From positions 34,968,001 through 35,032,000 of the forward strand of contig OZ231126.1 in the NCBI GenBank assembly GCA_965153355.1: 64,000 bases of DNA, written 5' to 3'. Within the stretch, counting starts at the first letter, position 1. Each line of letters begins with the position of its first letter. Below, piece after piece: positions 58,796-64,000 of the stretch. This stretch comes from Flaccisagitta enflata (Eukaryota; Chaetognatha; Sagittoidea; Aphragmophora). The position numbers and the translations under genes were made by a program. Below the pieces are notes generated by a model that saw only the letters and a program-made list of their open reading frames with translations, was not told where the DNA came from and made no database searches.

Positions 58796-59204
58796 ACAAG
58801 CGGAATTTCTTCTAATTCTTGTCAAAAAAAGGAGAATATTTGGCTTTGAACTAGCAACATTTTTTGTGTGCCATACTGAATAATTGAGATAATTATTGAT
58901 GGTATTATAAAAAAGATAATGTTGTAGCCCTGTAAAAAAGAACAGAATTTTGGGGTACAATGAATGTTCAAACACATAGGTATATTTTGTCCATTTTTGG
59001 GGTCAATCTTACACGCTCTGTCCAAAGCCATAGGGGCCATTCATAAAGAATTGATTTTTATCCATAATGTATTTAGAACCACTCAGGACCAAAAGAAACA
59101 CCTGTCATATTTTTGGTCCGCTCAAACCTTTTTCCCATAACCTAATACTGATGGACACTTTTTGGTCTTTAGTAACATCTATGTATGATGAAATGTGGGG
59201 TGTA
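58796..59204. other. No feature seen
   Basis: AT-rich. Confidence 0.3.
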
Positions 59205-59490
59205 TATAATTGAGTCGCTTTTGATTTCCCCCCCCCCCCTGCCTATGATTTACTTCCTCACGACACATTGCATCGCGTTACAAAATCTATGATTTTCTTC
59301 CCCATAAAGCAATTAACAGTGTTTTTAAGGTTAAATAGTGTTAAATTGTGTTTTACTGATCAAGTTTTATGATTTGGTACTGTTAAAAGTTATACTTTCC
59401 CCAAATTTTCTTTTTATCTCTTTTTCCCTTCTTCCTCTCCCTTCCCCTTCTCAGAACCCTTTGAATTCCCCCCCCCCCCCCAATTATATA
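59205..59490. repeat. Family G repeat
   Basis: CTTTTGATTTCCCCCCCC, CATTGCATCGCGTTACAAAA, TCTATGATTTTCTTCCCC. Confidence 0.65.
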
Positions 59491-59578
59491 CAGGCCTGCT
59501 TTTTCCTCTTCAAGTAACAGTTGAGGTTATTTGAAATTCTTCTTTGGATACATTGTTCCCATTTTGAAGGATTTTATG

Positions 59579-59812
59579 CATTTTAGTCGCGTGCTACGCG
59601 ACTCTATAAGTCACTTTTTGGTCTGTCCACAACTTGTTTATTTAAAGGCTTTTTAAAGTATTTTCATGTCTCAGAGTGGTTGAGAAGGAACTTTGTGGAG
59701 TAAACAGGCATATCATATGTCTTCTAGAAAAAAAATGTTTGTGTGTCTGTCTGCCTAACTTTTTTGAAAGTGCCGACGCGACTTAGGTCTAATGACCTTG
59801 CTTTCTGATTTC
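59579..59812 (-). mobile_element. Family A relative, full length
   Basis: Hairpin AGTCGCGTGCTACGCGACT, CTATAAGTCACTTTTTGG; other end GCCGACGCGACTTAGGTC then ATGACCTTGCTTTC. The core is short and the right tip differs (AAGCAAGGTCATTAGACC). Confidence 0.65.
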
Positions 59813-59867
59813 TTAGAAAAATTGGTCCTTTTCTCAGTAGTGATGCCATTTTTTAAATTGAGTGGCT

Positions 59868-60060
59868 TTCAATTTTTTACCCCCTCCTTCCTTTGATTTT
59901 CTTCCCCGCGACATGTTGCATCGCGTTACAAAATCTATGATTTTCTTCCCCACAAAGCAATAAATCAGTATATTATAGGTTTAAATAGTGTTAGATTGTG
60001 TTGTAGTAATCAAATTATACCTTTTCCTGTATTTATCGCCCCCCCTCCCCTTTTTAAGAA
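59868..60060. repeat. Family G repeat
   Basis: GTTGCATCGCGTTACAAAAT and ATGATTTTCTTCCCC as in 59205-59490. Confidence 0.65.
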
Positions 60061-60197
60061 AGAGAGAGCTCATGACATACTTTTACTTTTGGGAAAAATT
60101 CTTTCAAATTTATTGTAAATCATGTTGTTTAATGAAATAAAGAATATAAGAATGGTATGCAATATGAAAATATTCTTTGTTTTAGTGCTTTATTGCA

Positions 60198-60355
60198 TTG
60201 AAATATGAAATTTTTGTTCAAAACATTACGTTTCATTTAAATCATCTATACATGAGTGTACGAGGGGGCGCTAATTGCAGGTTGAGAATAACAATGTTTC
60301 ATTTCAATTTCAAAAGCGCCCGGGGCGCTAATTACAGGAAATACGGTATACCTTT
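60198..60355 (-). mobile_element. Fragment of the ATACCGTATTT MITE family
   Basis: GGGGGCGCTAATTGCAGG, AAAAGCGCCCGGGGCGCT, GGAAATACGGTAT; same family as 8583-8919, one end only. Confidence 0.65.
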
Positions 60356-60569
60356 TGGTACTACCAAAAGTGTAAAGTCTACATTTTTTTTCTTTTTTTC
60401 AAGCATTTGATTTTTCCCCTTTTCCAAGCTCCACGGGGGGGGGGGTGTGTATCCACTAACACTTTTATAAGTCAAATTGTTACTGGATACACCCGATATG
60501 TACATCTGTATCATGTTCTTAGCTAAAGGATGCCTATTGATAAACAATACCCATGGAAAAAGCAGGAAA

Positions 60570-60910
60570 ATGGGAGGTTTTTGGTGAAATTTCGCTTACA
60601 CTTTTTTTCTATTCTTTGAGTTCAAATTATAGGAAAGCGAAACAGGAAAATTTTGCATTTTCAAAAACATAGTTTTCTCTAAAAATAATTTGGGAAGAGA
60701 ACTACATTGTTTGCTGTTTCTATGCAAACTTAAAATTACAACCAGCCCCATGTCGGTGGAAAAAAAAACCGAATTTGTCTCATCTCAATAACTTTTTTAT
60801 TGTTTTTCGATTTTCACTCTTTTATTTTTTCCCATTTTGACCCAAATTGATACCCTTATTCCCTAAATGTTACCTTTGTGGGTACGCTATCCTATCCAAA
60901 GTTTTGAAAT
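60570..60910 (+). repeat. Family D repeat, copy 3
   Basis: GGAAAATTTTGCATTTTC, AACATAGTTTTCTC...AGAGAACTACATTG, ACCAGCCCCATGTCGGT; diverged hairpin. Confidence 0.55.
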
Positions 60911-61172
60911 GGTTTGGATAAGTGAGTATATGAGTGAAAGCATATCCTATACAGTTTTAATGGAAAACTAGGAGTGGTGCGCGTATTAACTGGTCAGTGA
61001 GGGTTCTCTTCCATTTACATCAGCTTGGGTATAGTAAGGGATATTGTTCCCCTTGTCAGACTCTTTGTTGCACATTTTATAGATTTGTCTAACACAGATT
61101 GGAGGGGGCAGCCCCTAAATACGCCGCATGAAACTGACGGGTGTTGGCCTTTTTCACTTCATTGTAACTTAC
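60911..61172. other. Intron-like, no feature
   Basis: No repeat end recognised. Confidence 0.3.
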
Positions 61173-61272
61173 CGATATTGCCATGACGCCAATGGTGGGA
61201 TTACTTATGAGATAAGAAATTGCATAGACAAAAGGAAGCTGGGCCAGTCCAAAAAGTAGAAACAGTACATAC
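61173..61272 (-). CDS. ABCA-like transporter exon, membrane helix pair
   Basis: Minus-strand, 100 nt. Acceptor CTTTTTCAG, donor TCG/GTAAGT. With 2 nt from the exon at 63318 the frame reads VYVLFLLFGLAQLPFVYAIS then YLISNPTIGVMAIS, exit phase 0. ABCA transporters have L-L-F-G-x-A-x-L/I-P-F-x-Y-x-x-S-x-x-x-x-x-P-x-x-G at the third to fourth helices of a membrane domain, and the match is clear. The protein would be a full-length lipid-type exporter in a cellular membrane. Which of the two membrane domains this is cannot be told. No nucleotide-binding-domain exon was found in the window, so the rest lies in unseen exons or beyond it. Confidence 0.7.
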
Positions 61273-61374
61273 CTGAAAAAGAAACATCAAAAAATCATTA
61301 TGAGATGAAAAGCGTAAATGGAATTGTAACCAAATGAAACTGTCAGGGCAATATCTATATCTTTGGAGAAGCAG

Positions 61375-61450
61375 GGTCACTGCCAGCCAGAACACGCAAT
61401 GAGTTGAGGTAGAATGATTGTCTTAAGACAGCAGTCTTCCAAAGACACAT
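61375..61450. mobile_element. Single end of the CACTG foldback MITE family
   Basis: CACTGCCAGCCAGAACACGC, AATGAGTTGAGGTAGAATGA, as in 17237-17847. Confidence 0.65.
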
Positions 61451-61620
61451 TTGTGTTTCATCAGGGGCCAAAACTGAAAAATAGAAATTTGTAAAACTGA
61501 ATGATTACACTAAAATAGTCAAGAGAGATATTTCATGCATGATTTGCACTAAACATCAAAAAAGAACCTAATTCAGATAAAATTGGTAAGGAAAATTTAC
61601 TGCAAATTACTAAGAATTTC

Positions 61621-62702
61621 TTTTTTAGTCACATGCCACGCGACTCTTCACCCCGCTATGTCGGTTCATCGGTCTGTCAGTCGGTTGGTTGGTCAGTCCC
61701 ATTTTGGGCAGCGGTCCTGAAGGGGCCGATGACCTATGCAATCACACAGGAGAAATTATTTCTCCTCCTCCTCCTCCTCCATCCATCCACCCCCTTATGA
61801 CGCCTAAATCCCAGCCTCGAAGCTAAAATCCCAGCCTTGAGGCTTGAATCCCAGTCTTGATGCTCAAACCCCAGCCTTGAGGCCTAAATCCCAGCCTTGA
61901 AGCTAAAATCCCAGCCTCAAGGCTCAAATCCCAGCCTCAAGGCTCAAATCCCAGCTTTGATGCTCAAATCCCAGCCTTGAGGTCCAAATCCCAGCCTCAG
62001 GGCTCAAATCCTAGCCCTGAGGCTCAAATCCCAGCCTGGAGCCTCAAACCCCAGTCTTGAGGCTCAAATCCCAGCACCGAGGCTCAAATCCCAGCCGTGA
62101 GGAGCAAATCCCAGCCTTGAGACTCAAATGTCAGCCTCGTCGCTCAAAACTCAGTCTCTTAGTTCAGATCCTAGCCAGGAGGCTCAAATCCCAGCCTGGA
62201 CGCTTGAATCCCAGCTTGGATGCTCAGATCACAGCCTGGTAGCTTGTATCCCAGCCTGGAAGCTCAAATCCCAGCCTCATGGCTCCAATCCAAGCCTCAA
62301 GGCTCCAATCTCAGCCTCAAGGCTCAAAACCCAGCCTCAAGGCTGAAATACCAGCCTCAAGGCTCATATTCCAACCTTGAGGCTCAACTCCCAGTCTTAA
62401 GGCTTAAATCCCAGCCTTAAGGCTCAAATCCCAACCTTAATGCTCAAATCCCAGCCTTGAAGCTCCAAACTTGCTAAGCATAGGTCATCGGCCCCTTCAG
62501 GGCCACTGCCCCTCTTACCACCACACATCCAAATATACTCTCATGGGGGCAACGGGTACCGCTGACCATCTAACGCTTTTGTGACTATTTACTTTTTTGG
62601 CGTTTTTGAGCTTTTTGAGCTTACAGCTCCTGCCCAGATGCCCTAGTGACCTTCTCCAGCACTGCCCCTGCCCACTAGGGTAGCCCTGTATCCGGCCTTG
62701 TT
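61621..62702 (-). mobile_element. Family A element split by a family B element
   Basis: Left AGTCACATGCCACGCGACT hairpin and GGTTGGTTGGTCAGTCCC; right, after the insertion, TACTTTTTTGGCGTTTTTG, GCTCCTGCCCAGATGCCC, CCCTGTATCCGGCCTTGTT. Confidence 0.85.
61705..62580 (-). mobile_element. Family B element with 20-bp VNTR
   Basis: TTTTGGGCAGCGGTCCTGAA, GGGGCCGATGACCTATG; about 33 units of CCCAGCCTTGAGGCTCAAAT (61800-62470); right inverted CATAGGTCATCGGCCCC, GGGCCACTGCCCC, GTACCGCTGACCATCTAACG. Confidence 0.9.
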
Positions 62703-62960
62703 CAGTGACAGGGGGCCTGTTGAAATTATAAAATGGAAATGAAAGATTAAGAAACATAGTTCTCCTCTAAAATTGTTTACAGAGAGAACTATGTTTTTAA
62801 AAATGCAAAATTTTCCTTCATTAGAGAGTGCTATAATTTCAACAGCAGCCAAAAATGAAATAAATGTAAAATTTCACTAAAAACCTTGATTTTCTTGCCT
62901 ATTTTCATGTCAAAATTACATAGTCAAAATTACAAAATTACATAGCATCAAGGCTAGGAT
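62703..62960 (-). repeat. Family D repeat, copy 4
   Basis: AACATAGTTCTCCTCTAAAA...AGAGAGAACTATGTT hairpin, AAAATGCAAAATTTTCCTT. Confidence 0.6.
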
Positions 62961-63138
62961 TTGAGTCAGGGGGGGACGGACATACGGAGGAGGAGGAGGG
63001 GAAGAAAATTCCCAAGATGTGTGAAAGCATAGGTCATCAACCACTTCGGGGGCCACTGCCCTGCTCCCCCTTCAACTTCAAGCACAACCTACTTAGGCAG
63101 GGCAAGAGTACCGCTGACCATCTAACAAATTTGCAACT
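62945..63138 (-). mobile_element. Family B element, truncated
   Basis: GGGGGGGACGGACATACGG, AGCATAGGTCATCAACCAC, GGGGGCCACTGCCCTGC, AGTACCGCTGACCATCTAAC, CAAATTTG end hairpin. Confidence 0.65.
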
Positions 63139-63239
63139 GTTGTTTGTCATTTTGACCATTTCTGCCTTAATATTGGGTTGCTTTGTTGTTTTTGAGCATT
63201 ATCTTTTGTAGGAGCTTCCTCTCCAGAAACTCTTAATCA

Positions 63240-63302
63240 TTGTTGTGTTGTTGTGGTTGTGGCTGTTGTTATTGTTGTTGTTGTTGTTGTTGTTGTTTTT
63301 GT
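63240..63302. repeat. (GTT)n microsatellite
   Basis: TTGTTGTTG run just downstream of the exon's donor site (minus strand). Confidence 0.9.
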
Positions 63303-63317
63303 TTCTGCACAACTTAC

Positions 63318-63463
63318 ACATGTTCTAGTCCCGCCATGAGAAGAAATTTATTGTCGGCAATGAAAAGTAAGAGTAATACCAAAATGACAGGAAAATGGTA
63401 AAAAAGTAAATCCCAAATAAAATTTGATGACCAGTATGCGAACATCCACAATCCAGAAAGAAT
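63318..63463 (-). CDS. ABCA-like transporter exon, membrane helix
   Basis: Minus-strand, 146 nt (48 codons plus 2 nt). Acceptor TTTTGTTTTAG, donor CATGT/GTAAGT. The peptide is ILSGLWMFAYWSSNFIWDLL then FYHFPVILVLLLLFIADNKF and LLMAGLEH. The S-G-x-x-x-x-x-Y-W-x-x-N/T-F-x-x-D motif followed by a long hydrophobic helix is the hallmark of the second to third membrane helices in ABCA transporters. It joins in phase to 61173-61272. Exons upstream lie beyond base 64000. Confidence 0.72.
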
Positions 63464-63524
63464 CTAAAACAAAAATGAATGATTTCATGACATTATTTGA
63501 CCACGCAACTATTAGCATTATTAT

Positions 63525-63692
63525 TATTTATCCGTCCGTCCGTCCATCCGTTGGTCGGTCCGTCCCCATCATACTTTTGCGGTGTTTTTGAACATTTTGA
63601 GCTCAGAGCTCCTACCCAAATGCCCCAATGACCTTCTCCATCACTGCCCCTGCCTACCCGCAAGGAACTAGGGTAGCCATGTATCCGGCCTT
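63525..63692 (-). mobile_element. Family A element lacking its hairpin
   Basis: Starts abruptly at (CCGT)n after a TTATTATTAT stretch; continues to CCATGTATCCGGCCTT. The terminal hairpin is absent. Confidence 0.8.
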
Positions 63693-63780
63693 ATTATCAT
63701 TAATACTACCATTATCATTTCTATTTCTGTTATCATCATTATGATTATGATTATCATTCTTTCTATTATGATTATTTTCA

Positions 63781-63900
63781 TTTTTAGTCGCGTGCACGCG
63801 ACTCTACAACCCGCTCTGTCGGTCGGTCGGTCGGTTGGTCGGTCCGTCGCACAGTGGACCGTGACCCTGAAAAATTCAATTGGTATTGTTTTGGGGAGTA
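63781..63900 (-). mobile_element. Family A hairpin end
   Basis: AGTCGCGTGCACGCGACT, CTACAACCCGCTCTG, (GGTC)n, then unrelated sequence from about 63855. Confidence 0.75.
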
Positions 63901-64000
63901 GTAAATTACCATAACATTCTCACAGTTTTAAAGAAACGTCATGGAACGTCAAGCCCTAATGAGGAAAATAAACCCATACTACGGTAGCTTTCACTTAGCA

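Overview
The window looks like intron and intergenic DNA from a large, repeat-dense animal genome. There are no operons, ribosome-binding sites or long uninterrupted genes. Coding signal is limited to short, splice-bounded exons kilobases apart, all on the minus strand, plus decayed transposon ORFs. Almost everything else is transposon, satellite or microsatellite. Cell type and species cannot be fixed from the sequence. The (GTCC/GTCG)n-core elements resemble the pearl / mini-me / DINE-1 group known from molluscs and insects, which suggests an invertebrate, but that is inference.

Host genes. (1) Right end, minus strand: exons at 63318-63463 and 61173-61272 join in phase and encode consecutive membrane segments typical of an ABCA-type ABC transporter; 58085-58205 is a weaker possible continuation. 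The gene extends beyond base 64000. (2) Centre-left, minus strand: exons at 28344-28444, 22346-22578 and 21438-21578 resemble, in the right order, the pre-membrane helices, linker and first membrane helices of a TRPM-type channel (tentative). (3) Further minus-strand exons with good splice sites but no recognised family lie at 46151-46233 + 45598-45757 (phase-compatible), 44217-44308, 37103-37204 + 34507-34723 (phase-compatible) and 32799-32890. They may be the N-terminal part of gene 2 or a separate gene.

Mobile elements. The dominant one, called family A here, is 160-560 bp long and occurs more than 20 times. It has a start like ACAAGGCCGGATACACGGC, a subterminal motif such as AGTCGCGTGCGGG, a (GACGGACC)-type tetranucleotide core, and a terminal hairpin such as AGTCGCGTAGCACGCGACT followed by AAAAA. 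The hairpin stem differs between subfamilies but keeps pairing, and the subterminal motif at the other end changes with it. This fits Helentron-associated (HINE/pearl-type) elements. Family B carries GGGCAGCGGCCCC...GGGG hairpins, a CCTGTAGAACACAGG motif and a 20-21 bp VNTR core. Tc1/mariner-, pogo- and hAT-type MITEs, a 2.3-kb long-TIR element with a Tesmin/TSO1 CXC ORF, and fragments of two LINEs and one PHD-finger retroelement complete the set. Insertions nest up to four deep.

Layout: 290-3048 is a 71-bp satellite; 3.7-10 kb nested elements and dinucleotide arrays; 10-18.5 kb duplications, VNTR elements, foldback MITEs and long (CT)n; 18.6-20.9 kb the CXC element; 21-38 kb scattered exons between many insertions; 38-43 kb a pair of long inverted arms; 44-46 kb exons; 46.6-57 kb foldback elements and inverted repeat pairs; 57-64 kb the ABCA-like exons with family A/B insertions.
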